From Calliphora vicina (taxonomy: Eukaryota > Arthropoda > Insecta > Diptera > Calliphoridae), in contig NC_088784.1 in the NCBI RefSeq assembly GCF_958450345.1, positions 47,980,870 through 48,044,869 on the forward strand: a stretch of DNA of 64,000 nucleotides, given 5' to 3'. Of this stretch, positions 1 through 13,171 are shown piece by piece (within the stretch, counting starts at the first letter, position 1; each line of letters opens with the position of its first letter). The notes beneath the pieces were generated by a model. That model searched no databases, was not told the DNA's origin, and saw only the letters and a list, made by a program, of their open reading frames with translations. The translations under genes and the position numbers were made by a program.

Positions 1-11
1 AAATGTCCCAA

Positions 12-211
12 NNNNNNNNNNNNNNNNNNNNNNNNNNNNNNNNNNNNNNNNNNNNNNNNNNNNNNNNNNNNNNNNNNNNNNNNNNNNNNNNNNNNNNNNN
101 NNNNNNNNNNNNNNNNNNNNNNNNNNNNNNNNNNNNNNNNNNNNNNNNNNNNNNNNNNNNNNNNNNNNNNNNNNNNNNNNNNNNNNNNNNNNNNNNNNNN
201 NNNNNNNNNNN
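12..211. other. Assembly gap of exactly 200 N
   Basis: Bases 12-211 are all N. Monomer sequence lies on both sides ('aaatgtccca' to the left, 'attgtagctttc' from 212), so the gap is internal to the satellite. The round size suggests a placeholder, so the real missing length is unknown and array length to the left cannot be judged. Confidence 0.98.
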
Positions 212-3200
212 ATTGTAGCTTTCTAACAAGGTATAACTTAAATAGCTAGCATAAATAGTACACGATATATATGCGGGTATATCGGACATTTTTCGCAAAA
301 TGTCCCAAAATTACACCAGTTTTTAACGACTTCATATAAATCGCAATTTTAAAAGGCCCTAAAGAGCTAGGAAGCTAAATTTTTTTTATATTTGGATTGC
401 ATGAGATTGTAGCTTTCTAACAAGGTATAACTTAAGTAGCTAGCATAAATAGTGCCCGATATATATGCAGGTATATCGGAAATTTTTCGAAAAATTGTAG
501 CTTTCTAGTGCCCGATATATATGCAGGTATATCGGAAATTTTTCGAAAAATGTCCCAAAATTACCCCAGTTTTTAACGACTTCATATAAATCGCAATTTT
601 AAAAGGCCATAAAGAGCTAGGAAGCTAATTATTTTTAAATTTGGATTGCATGAGATTGTAGCTTTCTAACAAGGTATAACTTAAGTAGCTAGCATAAATA
701 GTACCCGATATATATGCGGGTATATCGGACATTTTTCGCAAAATGTCCCAAAATTACCCCAGTTTTTAACGACTTCATATAAATCGCAATTTTAAAAGGC
801 CATAAAGAGCTAGGAAGCTAATTATTTTTAAATTTGGATTGCATGATATTGTAGCTTTCTGACAAGGTATAACTTAAGTAGCTAGCATAAATAGTACCCG
901 ATATATATGCGGGTATATCGGACATTTTTCGAAAAATGTCCCAAAATTACCCCAGTTTTTAACGACTTCATATAAATCGCAATTTTAAAAGGCCCTAAAG
1001 AGCTAGGAAGCTAAATTTTTTTTATATTTGGATTGCATGAGATTGTAGCTTTCTAACAAGGTATAACTTAAGTAGCTAGCATAAATAGTGCCCGATATAT
1101 ATGCAGGTATATCGGAAATTTTTCGAAAAATGTCCCAAAATTACCCCAGTTTTTAACGACTTCATATAAATCGCAATTTTAAAAGGCCATAAAGAGCTAG
1201 GAAGCTAATTATTTTTAAATTTGGATTGCATGAGATTGTAGCTTTCTAGTGCCCGATATATATGCAGGTATATCGGAAATTTTTCGAAAAATGTCCCAAA
1301 ATTACCCCAGTTTTTAACGACTTCATATAAATCGCAATTTTAAAAGGCCATAAAGAGCTAGGAAGCTAATTATTTTTAAATTTGGATTGCATGAGATTGT
1401 AGCTTTCTAGCAAGGTATAACTTAAGTAGCTAGCATAAATAGTACCCGATATATATGCGGGTATATCGGACATTTTTCGAAAAATGTCCCAAAATTACAC
1501 CAGTTTTTAACGACTTCATATAAATCGCAATTCTAAAGGCCCCTAAAGAGCTAGGAAGCTAATTATTTTTAAATTTGGATTGCATGAGATTGTAGCTTTC
1601 TAACAAGGTATAACTTAAGTAGCTAGCATGAATAGTACCCGATATATATGCGGGTATATCGGACATTTTTCGCAAAATGTCCCAAAATTACCCCAGTTTT
1701 TAACGACTTCATATAAATCGCAATTTTAAAACGCCATAAAGAGCTAGGAAGCTAATTATTTTTAAATTTGGATTGCATGATATTGTAGCTTTCTGACAAG
1801 GTATAACTTAAGTAGCTAGCATAAATAGTACCCGATATATATGCGGGTTATCGGACATTTTTCGAAAAATGTCCCAAAATTACCCCAGTTTTTAACGACT
1901 TCATATAAATCGCAATTTTAAAAGGCCATAAAGAGCTAGGAAGCTAATTATTTTTAAATTTGGATTGCATGAGATTGTAGCTTTCTAACAAGGTATAACT
2001 TAAGTAGCTAGCATAAACAGTACCCGATATATATGCGGGTATATCGGACATTTTTCGCAAAATGTCCCAAAATTACCCCAGCTTTTAACGACTTCATATA
2101 AATCGCAATTCTAAAGGCCCCTAAAGAGCTAGGAAGCTAACTGTTTTTAAATTTGGATTGCATGAGATTGTAGCTTTCTAACAAGGTATAATTTAAGTAG
2201 CTAGCATAAACAGTACCCGATATATATGCGGGTATATCGGACATTTTTCGCAAAATGTCCCAAAATTACCCCAGTTTTTAACGACTTCTTATAAATCGCA
2301 ATTTTAAAAGGCCATAAAGAGCTAGGAAGCTAATTATTTTTAAATTTGGATTGCATGAGATTGTAGCTTTCTAGTGCCCGATATATATGCAGGTATATCG
2401 GAAATTTTTCGAAAAATGTCCCAAAATTACCCCAGTTTTTAACGACTTCATATAAATCGCAATTTTAAAAGGCCATAAAGAGCTAGGAAGCTAATTATTT
2501 TTAAATTTGGATTGCATGAGATTGTAGCTTTCTAACAAGGTATAACTTAAGTAGCTAGCATAAATAGTGCCCGATATATATGCAGGTATATCGGAAATTT
2601 TTCGAAAAATGTCCCAAAATTACCCCAGTTTTTAACGACTTCATATAAATCGCAATTCTAAAGGCCGGTAAAATTACCCCAGTTTTTAACGACTTCATAT
2701 AAATCGCAATTTTAAAAGGCCATAAAGAGCTAGGAAGCTAATTATTTTTAAATTTGGATTGCATGAGATTGTAGCTTTCTGACAAGGTATAACTTAAGTA
2801 GCTAGCATAAATAGTACCCGATATATATGCGGGTATATCGGACATTTTTCGAAAAATGTCCCAAAATTACCCCAGTTTTTAACGACTTCATATAAATCGC
2901 AATTTTAAAAGGCCATAAAGAGCTAGGAAGCTAATTATTTTTAAATTTGGATTGCATGAGATTGTAGCTTTCTAGCAAGGTATAACTTAAGTAGCTAGCA
3001 TAAACAGTACCCGATATATATGCGGGTATATCGGACATTTTTCGCAAAATGTCCCAAAATTACCCCAGCTTTTAACGACTTCATATAAATCGCAATTCTA
3101 AAGGCCCCTAAAGAGCTAGGAAGCTAAATTTTTTTTATATTTGGATTGCATGAGATTGTAGCTTTCTAACAAGGTATAACTTAAGTATCTAGCATAAATA

Positions 3201-3926
3201 GTACCCGATATATATGCGGGTATATCGGACATTTTTCGAAAAATGTCACAAAATTACCCCAGTTTTTAACGACTTCATATAAATCGCAATTTTAAAAGGC
3301 CATAAAGAGCTAGGAAGCTAATTATTTTTAAATTTGGATTGCATGAGATTGTAGCTTTCTAACAAGGTATAACTTAAGTAGCTAGCATAAATAGTACCCG
3401 ATATATATGCGGGTATATCGGACATTTTTCGAAAAATGTCCCAAAATTACCCCAGTTTTTAACGACTTCATATAAATCGCAATTTTAAAAGGCCATAAAG
3501 AGCTAGGAAGCTAATTATTTTTAAATTTGGATTGCATGAGATTGTAGCTTTCTAACAAGGTATAACTTAAATAGCTAGCATAAATAGTACACGATATATA
3601 TGCGGGTATATCGGACATTTTTCGCAAAATGTCCCAAAATTACACCAGTTTTTAACGACTTCATATAAATCGCAATTTTAAAAGGCCCTAAAGAGCTAGG
3701 AAGCTAAATTTTTTTATATTTGGATTGCATGAGATTGTAGCTTTCTAACAAGGTATAACTTAAGTAGCTAGCATAAATAGTGCCCGATATATATGCAGGT
3801 ATATCGGAAATTTTTCGAAAAATGTCCCAAAATTACCCCAGTTTTTAACGACTTCATATAAATCGCAATTTTAAAAGGCCATAAAGAGCTAGGAAGCTAA
3901 TTATTTTTAAATTTGGATTGCATGAG

Positions 3927-4119
3927 ATTGTAGCTTTCTAACAAGGTATAACTTAAGTAGCTAGCATAAATAGTACCCGATATATATGCGGGTATATCGG
4001 ACATTTTTCGCAAAATGTCCCAAAATTACCCCAGTTTTTAACGACTTCATATAAATCGCAATTTTAAAAGGCCATAAAGAGCTAGGAAGCTAATTATTTT
4101 TAAATTTGGATTGCATGAT
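3927..4119 (+). repeat. Representative full-length satellite monomer
   Basis: This 193-bp unit matches the commonest form and serves as a reference for positions. From its start it holds 'acttaagt' and 'gctagc' palindromes, then the two dyads (3977-4020), then 'taccccagtttttaacgac', a 'catataaatcgcaatttta' segment, 'aaaggccataaagagctagg', and a closing T/A-rich stretch ending 'tttggattgcatga'. The closing stretch is the most variable part: it alternates between 'gctaattatttttaaa', 'gctaaatttttttta' and 'aactcatttttttata' across the array. No hammerhead ribozyme core is visible on either strand. Confidence 0.95.
3977..4020. other. Twin dyad (two abutting inverted repeats) of the satellite monomer
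   Basis: Dyad 1 has 8-bp arms, CCGATATA (3977-3984) and TATATCGG (3993-4000), around an 8-base spacer. Dyad 2 has 9-bp arms, GGACATTTT (3999-4007) and AAAATGTCC (4012-4020), around TCGC. The two share the GG at 3999-4000, so they form one 44-bp block. Both recur in most monomers, which makes this the most structured part of the unit. Such dyads can extrude as cruciforms or fold as hairpins in RNA, and dyad symmetry is reported to be enriched in centromeric satellites of several eukaryotes. A function here is inference only. Common variants weaken one arm ('ggaaat', 'atcagac', 'tgtcac', 'atttccc') without obvious compensating changes. Confidence 0.85.
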
Positions 4120-4191
4120 ATTGTAGCTTTCTGACAAGGTATAACTTAAGTAGCTAGCATAAATAGTACCCGATATATATGCGGGTATATC

Positions 4192-4213
4192 GGACATTTT
4201 TCGAAAAATGTCC
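4192..4213. other. Perfect 22-bp palindrome variant of dyad 2
   Basis: In monomers carrying 'cga' instead of 'cgc' at the loop, dyad 2 becomes a perfect palindrome with 11-base halves: GGACATTTTTC followed by its reverse complement. This copy spans 4192-4213 and the form recurs many times in the window. It is a possible dimeric protein site, but no binding protein can be named from sequence. Confidence 0.85.
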
Positions 4214-5487
4214 CAAAATTACCCCAGTTTTTAACGACTTCATATAAATCGCAATTTTAAAAGGCCATAAAGAGCTAGGAAGCTAATTATTTTTAAATTT
4301 GGATTGCATGAGATTGTAGCTTTCTAACAAGGTATAACTTAAGTAGCTAGCATAAACAGTACCCGATATATATGCGGGTATATCGGACATTTTTCGCAAA
4401 ATGTCCCAAAATTACCCCAGCTTTTAACGACTTCATATAAATCGCAATTCTAAAGGCCCCTAAAGAGCTAGGAAGCTAATTGTTTTTAAATTTGGATTGC
4501 GTGAGATTGTAGCTTTCGAACAAGGTATAATTTAAGTAGCTAGCATAAATAGTACCCGATATATATGCGGGTATATCGGACATTTTTCGCAAAATGTCCC
4601 AAAATTACACCAGTTTTTAACGACTTCATATAAATCGCAATTTTAAAAGGCCCTAAAGAGCTAGGAAGCTAAATTTTTTTCTATATTTGGATTGCATGAG
4701 ATTGTAGCTTTCTAACAAGGTATAACTTAAGTAGCTAGCATAAATAGTACCCGATATATATGCGGGTATATCGGACATTTTTCGCAAAATGTCCCAAAAT
4801 TACCCCAGTTTTTAACGACTTCATATAAATCGCAATTTTAAAAGGCCATAAAGAGCTAGGAAGCTAATTATTTTTAAATTTGGATTGCATGAGATTGTAG
4901 CTTTCTAACAAGGTATAACTTAAGTAGCTAGCGTAAATAGTACCCGATATATATGCGGGTATATCGGACATTTTTCGAAAAATGTCCCAAAATTACCCCA
5001 GTTTTTAACGACTTCATATAAATCGCAATTTTAAAAGGCCATAAAGAGCTAGGAAGCTAATTATTTTTAAATTTGGATTGCATGAGATTGTAGCTTTCTA
5101 ACAAGGTATAACTTAAATAGCTAGCATAAATAGTACACGATATATATGCGGGTATATCGGACATTTTTCGCAAAATGTCCCAAAATTACACCAGTTTTTA
5201 ACGACTTCATATAAATCGCAATTTTAAAAGGCCCTAAAGAGCTAGGAAGCTAAATTTTTTTATATTTGGATTGCATGAGATTGTAGCTTTCTAACAAGGT
5301 ATAACTTAAGTAGCTAGCATAAATAGTGCCCGATATATATGCAGGTATATCGGAAATTTTTCGAAAAATGTCCCAAAATTACCCCAGTTTTTAACGACTT
5401 CATATAAATCGCAATTTTAAAAGGCCATAAAGAGCTAGGAAGCTAATTATTTTTAAATTTGGATTGCATGAGATTGTAGCTTTCTAA

Positions 5488-5693
5488 CAAGGTATAACTT
5501 AAGTAGCTAGCATAAATAGTACCCGATATATATGCGGGTATATCGGACATTTTTCGCAAAATGTCCCAAAATTACCCCAGTTTTTAACGACAAGGTATAA
5601 CTTAAGTAGCTAGCATAAATAGTACCCGATATATATGCGGGTATATCGGACATTTTTCGCAAAATGTCCCAAAATTACCCCAGTTTTTAACGA
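5488..5693 (+). repeat. 103-bp sub-monomer tandem duplication
   Basis: The segment from 'caaggtataactt' to 'cagtttttaacga' at 5488-5590 is repeated directly at 5591-5693, so two partial monomers are joined out of register. It is absent from the sister 1,546-bp copies and explains the 1,649-bp spacing. It looks like a single out-of-register crossover or slippage event that occurred after the 8-monomer block was amplified. Confidence 0.88.
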
Positions 5694-8149
5694 CTTCATA
5701 TAAATCGCAATTTTAAAAGGCCATAAAGAGCTAGGAAGCTAATTATTTTTAAATTTGGATTGCATGATATTGTAGCTTTCTGACAAGGTATAACTTAAGT
5801 AGCTAGCATAAATAGTACCCGATATATATGCGGGTATATCGGACATTTTTCGAAAAATGTCCCAAAATTACCCCAGTTTTTAACGACTTCATATAAATCG
5901 CAATTTTAAAAGGCCATAAAGAGCTAGGAAGCTAATTATTTTTAAATTTGGATTGCATGAGATTGTAGCTTTCTAACAAGGTATAACTTAAGTAGCTAGC
6001 ATAAACAGTACCCGATATATATGCGGGTATATCGGACATTTTTCGCAAAATGTCCCAAAATTACCCCAGCTTTTAACGACTTCATATAAATCGCAATTCT
6101 AAAGGCCCCTAAAGAGCTAGGAAGCTAATTGTTTTTAAATTTGGATTGCGTGAGATTGTAGCTTTCGAACAAGGTATAATTTAAGTAGCTAGCATAAATA
6201 GTACCCGATATATATGCGGGTATATCGGACATTTTTCGCAAAATGTCCCAAAATTACACCAGTTTTTAACGACTTCATATAAATCGCAATTTTAAAAGGC
6301 CCTAAAGAGCTAGGAAGCTAAATTTTTTTCTATATTTGGATTGCATGAGATTGTAGCTTTCTAACAAGGTATAACTTAAGTAGCTAGCATAAATAGTACC
6401 CGATATATATGCGGGTATATCGGACATTTTTCGCAAAATGTCCCAAAATTACCCCAGTTTTTAACGACTTCATATAAATCGCAATTTTAAAAGGCCATAA
6501 AGAGCTAGGAAGCTAATTATTTTTAAATTTGGATTGCATGAGATTGTAGCTTTCTAACAAGGTATAACTTAAGTAGCTAGCATAAATAGTACCCGATATA
6601 TATGCGGGTATATCGGACATTTTTCGAAAAATGTCCCAAAATTACCCCAGTTTTTAACGACTTCATATAAATCGCAATTTTAAAAGGCCATAAAGAGCTA
6701 GGAAGCTAATTATTTTTAAATTTGGATTGCATGAGATTGTAGCTTTCTAACAAGGTATAACTTAAATAGCTAGCATAAATAGTACACGATATATATGCGG
6801 GTATATCGGACATTTTTCGCAAAATGTCCCAAAATTACACCAGTTTTTAACGACTTCATATAAATCGCAATTTTAAAAGGCCCTAAAGAGCTAGGAAGCT
6901 AAATTTTTTTATATTTGGATTGCATGAGATTGTAGCTTTCTAACAAGGTATAACTTAAGTAGCTAGCATAAATAGTGCCCGATATATATGCAGGTATATC
7001 GGAAATTTTTCGAAAAATGTCCCAAAATTACCCCAGTTTTTAACGACTTCATATAAATCGCAATTTTAAAAGGCCATAAAGAGCTAGGAAGCTAATTATT
7101 TTTAAATTTGGATTGCATGAGATTGTAGCTTTCTAACAAGGTATAACTTAAGTAGCTAGCATAAATAGTACCCGATATATATGCGGGTATATCGGACATT
7201 TTTCGCAAAATGTCCCAAAATTACCCCAGTTTTTAACGACTTCATATAAATCGCAATTTTAAAAGGCCATAAAGAGCTAGGAAGCTAATTATTTTTAAAT
7301 TTGGATTGCATGATATTGTAGCTTTCTGACAAGGTATAACTTAAGTAGCTAGCATAAATAGTACCCGATATATATGCGGGTATATCGGACATTTTTCGAA
7401 AAATGTCCCAAAATTACCCCAGTTTTTAACGACTTCATATAAATCGCAATTTTAAAAGGCCATAAAGAGCTAGGAAGCTAATTATTTTTAAATTTGGATT
7501 GCATGAGATTGTAGCTTTCTAACAAGGTATAACTTAAGTAGCTAGCATAAACAGTACCCGATATATATGCGGGTATATCGGACATTTTTCGCAAAATGTC
7601 CCAAAATTACCCCAGCTTTTAACGACTTCATATAAATCGCAATTCTAAAGGCCCCTAAAGAGCTAGGAAGCTAATTGTTTTTAAATTTGGATTGCGTGAG
7701 ATTGTAGCTTTCGAACAAGGTATAATTTAAGTAGCTAGCATAAATAGTACCCGATATATATGCGGGTATATCGGACATTTTTCGCAAAATGTCCCAAAAT
7801 TACACCAGTTTTTAACGACTTCATATAAATCGCAATTTTAAAAGGCCCTAAAGAGCTAGGAAGCTAAATTTTTTTCTATATTTGGATTGCATGAGATTGT
7901 AGCTTTCTAACAAGGTATAACTTAAGTAGCTAGCATAAATAGTACCCGATATATATGCGGGTATATCGGACATTTTTCGCAAAATGTCCCAAAATTACCC
8001 CAGCTTTTAATGACTTCATATAAATCGCAATTCTAAAGGCCCCTAAAGACCTAGGAAGCTAATTATTTTTAAATTTGGATTGCATGAGATTGTAGCTTTC
8101 TAGCAAGGTATAACTTAAGTAGCTAGCATAAATAGTACCCGATATATAT

Positions 8150-11100
8150 GCGGGTATATCGGACATTTTTCGCAAAATGTCCCAAAATTACACCAGTTTT
8201 TAACGACTTCATATAAATCGCAATTTTAAAAGGCCCTAAAGAGCTAGGAAGCTAAATTTTTTCTATATTTGGATTGCATGAGATTGTAGCTTTCTAACAA
8301 GGAATAACTTAAGTAGCTAGCATAAATAGTACCCGATATATATGCGGGTATATCGGAAATTTTTCGAAAAATGTCACAAAATTACACCAGTTTTTAACGA
8401 CTTCATATAAATCGCAATTTTAAAAGGCCCTAAAGAGCTAGGAAGCTAAATTTTTTTTATATTTGGATTGCATGAGATTGTAGCTTTCTAACAAGGTATA
8501 ACTTAAGTAGCTAGCATAAATAGTACCCGATATATATGCGGGTATATCGGACATTTTTCGCAAAATGTCCCAAAATTACACCAGTTTTTAACGACTTCAT
8601 ATAAATCGCAATTCTAAAGGCCCCTAAAGAGCTAGGAAACTCATTTTTTTATATTTGGATTGCATGAGATTGTAGCTTTCTAACAAGGTATAACTTAAGT
8701 AGCTAGCATAAATAGTACCCGATATATATGCGGGTATATCAGATATTTTTCGATAAATGTCCCAAAATTACCCCAGTTTTTAACGACTTCATATAAATCG
8801 CAATTCTAAAGGCCGGTAAAGAGCTAGGAAACTCATTTTTTTATATTTGGATTGCATGAGATTGTAGCTTTCTAACAAGGTATAACTTAAGTAGCTAGCA
8901 TAAATAGTGCCCGATATATATGCAGGTATATCGGAAGTTTTTCGAAAAATGTCCCAAAATTACCCCAGTTTTTAACGACTTCATATAAATCGCAATTTTA
9001 AAAGGCCATAAAGAGCTAGGAAGCTAATTATTTTTAAATTTGGATTGCATGAGATTGTATCTTTCTAGCAAGGTATAACTTAAGTAGCTAGCATAAATAG
9101 TACCCGATATATATGCGGGTATATCGGACATTTTTCGCAAAATGTCCCAAAATTACCCCAGTTTTTAACGACTTCATATAAATCGCAATTTTAAAAGGCC
9201 ATAAAGAGCTAGGAAGCTAATTATTTTTAAATTTGGATTGCATGAGATTGTAGCTTTCTGACAAGGTATAACTTAAGTAGCTAGCATAAATAGTACCCGA
9301 TATATATGCGGGTATATCGGACATTTTTCGAAAAATGTCCCAAAATTACCCCAGTTTTTAACGACTTCATATAATTCGCAATTTTAAAAGGCCATAAAGA
9401 GCTAGGAAGCTAATTATTTTTAAATTTGGATTGCATGAGATTGTAGCTTTCTAGCAAGGTATAACTTAAGTAGCTAGCATAAACAGTACCCGATATATAT
9501 GCGGGTATATCGGACATTTTTCGCAAAATGTCCCAAAATTACCCCAGCTTTTAACGACTTCATATAAATCGCAATTCTAAAGGCCCCTAAAGAGCTAGGA
9601 AGCTAAATTTTTTTTATATTTGGATTGCATGAGATTGTAGCTTTCTAACAAGGTATAACTTAAGTAGCTAGCATAAATAGTGCCCGATATATATGCAGGT
9701 ATATCGGAAATTTTTCGAAAAATGTCCCAAAATTACCCCAGTTTTTAACGACTTCATATAAATCGCAATTTTAAAAGGCCATAAAGAGCTAGGAAGCTAA
9801 TTATTTTTAAATTTGGATTGCATGAGATTGTAGCTTTCTAGCAAGGTATAACTTAAGTAGCTAGCATAAATAGTACCCGATATATATGCGGGTATATCGG
9901 ACATTTTTCGCAAAATGTCCCAAAATTACACCAGTTTTTAACGACTTCATATAAATCGCAATTTTAAAAGGCCCTAAAGAGCTAGGAAGCTAAATTTTTT
10001 TTATATTTGGATTGCATGAGATTGTGGCTTTCTAACAAGGTATAACTTAAGTAGCTAGCATAAATAGTGCCCGATATATATGCAGGTATATCGGAAATTT
10101 TTCGAAAAATGTCCCAAAATTACCCCAGTTTTTAACGACTTCATATAAATCGCAATTTTAAAAGGCCATAAAGAGCTAGGAAGCTAATTATTTTTTAATT
10201 TGGATTGCATCAGATTGTAGCTTTCTAACAAGGTATAACTTAAGTATCTAGCATAAATAGTACCCGATATATATGCGGGTATATCGGACATTTTTCGAAA
10301 AATGTCACAAAATTACCCCAGTTTTTAACGACTTCATATAAATCGCAATTTTAAAAGGCCATAAAGAGCTAGGAAGCTAATTATTTTTAAATTTGGATTG
10401 AATGAGATTGTAGCTTTCTAACAAGGTATAACTTAAGTAGCTAGCATAAATAGTACCCGATATATATGCGGGTATATCGAACATTTTTCGCAAAATGTCC
10501 CAAAATTACCCCAGTTTTTAACGACTTCATATAAATCGCAATTTTAAAAGGCCATAAAGAGCTAGGAAGCTAATTATTTTTAAATTTGGATTGCATGAGA
10601 TTGTAGCTTTCTAACAAGGTATAACTTAAATAGCTAGCATAAATAATACACGATATATATGCGGGTATATCGGACATTTTTCGCAAAATGTCCCAAAATT
10701 ACACCAGTTTTTAACGACTTCATATAAATCGCAATTTTAAAAGGCCCTAAAGAGCTAGGAAGCTAAATTTTTTCTATATTTGGATTGCATGAGATTGTAG
10801 CTTTCTAACAAGGAATAACTTAAGTAGCTAGCATAAATAGTACCCGATATATATGCGGGTATATCGGAAATTTTTCGAAAAATGTCACAAAATTACACCA
10901 GTTTTTAACGACTTCATATAAATCGCAATTTTAAAAGGCCCTAAAGAGCTAGGAAGCTAAATTTTTTTTATATTTGGATTGCATGAGATTGTAGCTTTCT
11001 AACAAGGTATAACTTAAGTAGCTAGCATAAATAGTACCCGATATATATGCGGGTATATCGGACATTTTTCGCAAAATGTCCCAAAATTACACCAGTTTTT

Positions 11101-13171
11101 AACGACTTCATATAAATCGCAATTCTAAAGGCCCCTAAAGAGCTAGGAAACTCATTTTTTTATATTTGGATTGCATGAGATTGTAGCTTTCTAACAAGGT
11201 ATAACTTAAGTAGCTAGCATAAATAGTACCCGATATATATGCGGGTATATCAGATATTTTTCGATAAATGTCCCAAAATTACCCCAGTTTTTAACGACTT
11301 CATATAAATCGCAATTCTAAAGGCCGGTAAAGAGCTAGGAAACTCATTTTTTTATATTTGGATTGCATGAGATTGTAGCTTTCTAACAAGGTATAACTTA
11401 AGTAGCTAGCATAAATAGTGCCCGATATATATGCAGGTATATCGGAAGTTTTTCGAAAAATGTCCCAAAATTACCCCAGTTTTTAACGACTTCATATAAA
11501 TCGCAATTTTAAAAGGCCATAAAGAGCTAGGAAGCTAATTATTTTTAAATTTGGATTGCATGAGATTGTATCTTTCTAGCAAGGTATAACTTAAGTAGCT
11601 AGCATAAATAGTACCCGATATATATGCGGGTATATCGGACATTTTTCGCAAAATGTCCCAAAATTACCCCAGTTTTTAACGACTTCATATAAATCGCAAT
11701 TTTAAAAGGCCATAAAGAGCTAGGAAGCTAATTATTTTTAAATTTGGATTGCATGAGATTGTAGCTTTCTGACAAGGTATAACTTAAGTAGCTAGCATAA
11801 ATAGTACCCGATATATATGCGGGTATATCGGACATTTTTCGAAAAATGTCCCAAAATTACCCCAGTTTTTAACGACTTCATATAATTCGCAATTTTAAAA
11901 GGCCATAAAGAGCTAGGAAGCTAATTATTTTTAAATTTGGATTGCATGAGATTGTAGCTTTCTAGCAAGGTATAACTTAAGTAGCTAGCATAAACAGTAC
12001 CCGATATATATGCGGGTATATCGGACATTTTTCGCAAAATGTCCCAAAATTACCCCAGCTTTTAACGACTTCATATAAATCGCAATTCTAAAGGCCCCTA
12101 AAGAGCTAGGAAGCTAAATTTTTTTTATATTTGGATTGCATGAGATTGTAGCTTTCTAACAAGGTATAACTTAAGTAGCTAGCATAAATAGTGCCCGATA
12201 TATATGCAGGTATATCGGAAATTTTTCGAAAAATGTCCCAAAATTACCCCAGTTTTTAACGACTTCATATAAATCGCAATTTTAAAAGGCCATAAAGAGC
12301 TAGGAAGCTAATTATTTTTAAATTTGGATTGCATGAGATTGTAGCTTTCTAGCAAGGTATAACTTAAGTAGCTAGCATAAATAGTACCCGATATATATGC
12401 GGGTATATCGGACATTTTTCGCAAAATGTCCCAAAATTACACCAGTTTTTAACGACTTCATATAAATCGCAATTTTAAAAGGCCCTAAAGAGCTAGGAAG
12501 CTAAATTTTTTTTATATTTGGATTGCATGAGATTGTAGCTTTCTAACAAGGTATAACTTAAGTAGCTAGCATAAATAGTGCCCGATATATATGCAGGTAT
12601 ATCGGAAATTTTTCGAAAAATGTCCCAAAATTACCCCAGTTTTTAACGACTTCATATAAATCGCAATTTTAAAAGGCCATAAAGAGCTAGGAAGCTAATT
12701 ATTTTTTAATTTGGATTGCATCAGATTGTAGCTTTCTAACAAGGTATAACTTAAGTATCTAGCATAAATAGTACCCGATATATATGCGGGTATATCGGAC
12801 ATTTTTCGAAAAATGTCACAAAATTACCCCAGTTTTTAACGACTTCATATAAATCGCAATTTTAAAAGGCCATAAAGAGCTAGGAAGCTAATTATTTTTA
12901 AATTTGGATTGAATGAGATTGTAGCTTTCTAACAAGGTATAACTTAAGTAGCTAGCATAAATAGTACCCGATATATATGCGGGTATATCGAACATTTTTC
13001 GCAAAATGTCCCAAAATTACCCCAGTTTTTAACGACTTCATATAAATCGCAATTTTAAAAGGCCATAAAGAGCTAGGAAGCTAATTATTTTTAAATTTGG
13101 ATTGCATGAGATTGTAGCTTTCTAACAAGGTATAACTTAAATAGCTAGCATAAATAATACACGATATATAT
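8150..13171 (+). repeat. Higher-order repeat, 13 monomers (2,511 bp), two tandem copies
   Basis: Many private variants recur at exactly 2,511 bp: 'ggaataactt' at 8301 and 10812, 'agatattttt' at 8741 and 11252, 'tataattcgc' at 9370 and 11881, 'tggattgcatcag' at 10201 and 12712, and 'aatttggattgaatg' at 10390 and 12901. Copies are about 8,150-10,660 and 10,661-13,171. The rare variants are matched so closely that the duplication must be recent, or an assembly repeat. Confidence 0.9.

Larger units (their letters stand above)
3541..7980 (+). repeat. Higher-order repeat, 8 monomers (1,546 bp), three tandem copies
   Basis: Diagnostic variants recur at a fixed spacing. The monomer with 'ttaaatagctagc' plus 'tagtacacgat' begins at 3541, 5087 and 6736. 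The 'agctttcgaac' variant gives 'tttcgaac' at 4514, 6163 and 7709. Spacings are 1,546 bp (8 monomers), or 1,649 bp where the middle copy carries an extra 103 bp. The third copy stops matching near 7,980. A partial relative of the same block begins at 212, directly after the gap. Confidence 0.9.

Noticed and set aside
3..218. Open frame across the start of the window
   Set aside because: It consists almost entirely of the 200-N gap.
3927..4119. Hammerhead ribozyme in the satellite, as known for some insect satellites
   Set aside because: No CTGATGA core with a matching GAAA was found on either strand of the consensus; the hairpins present are plain dyads.
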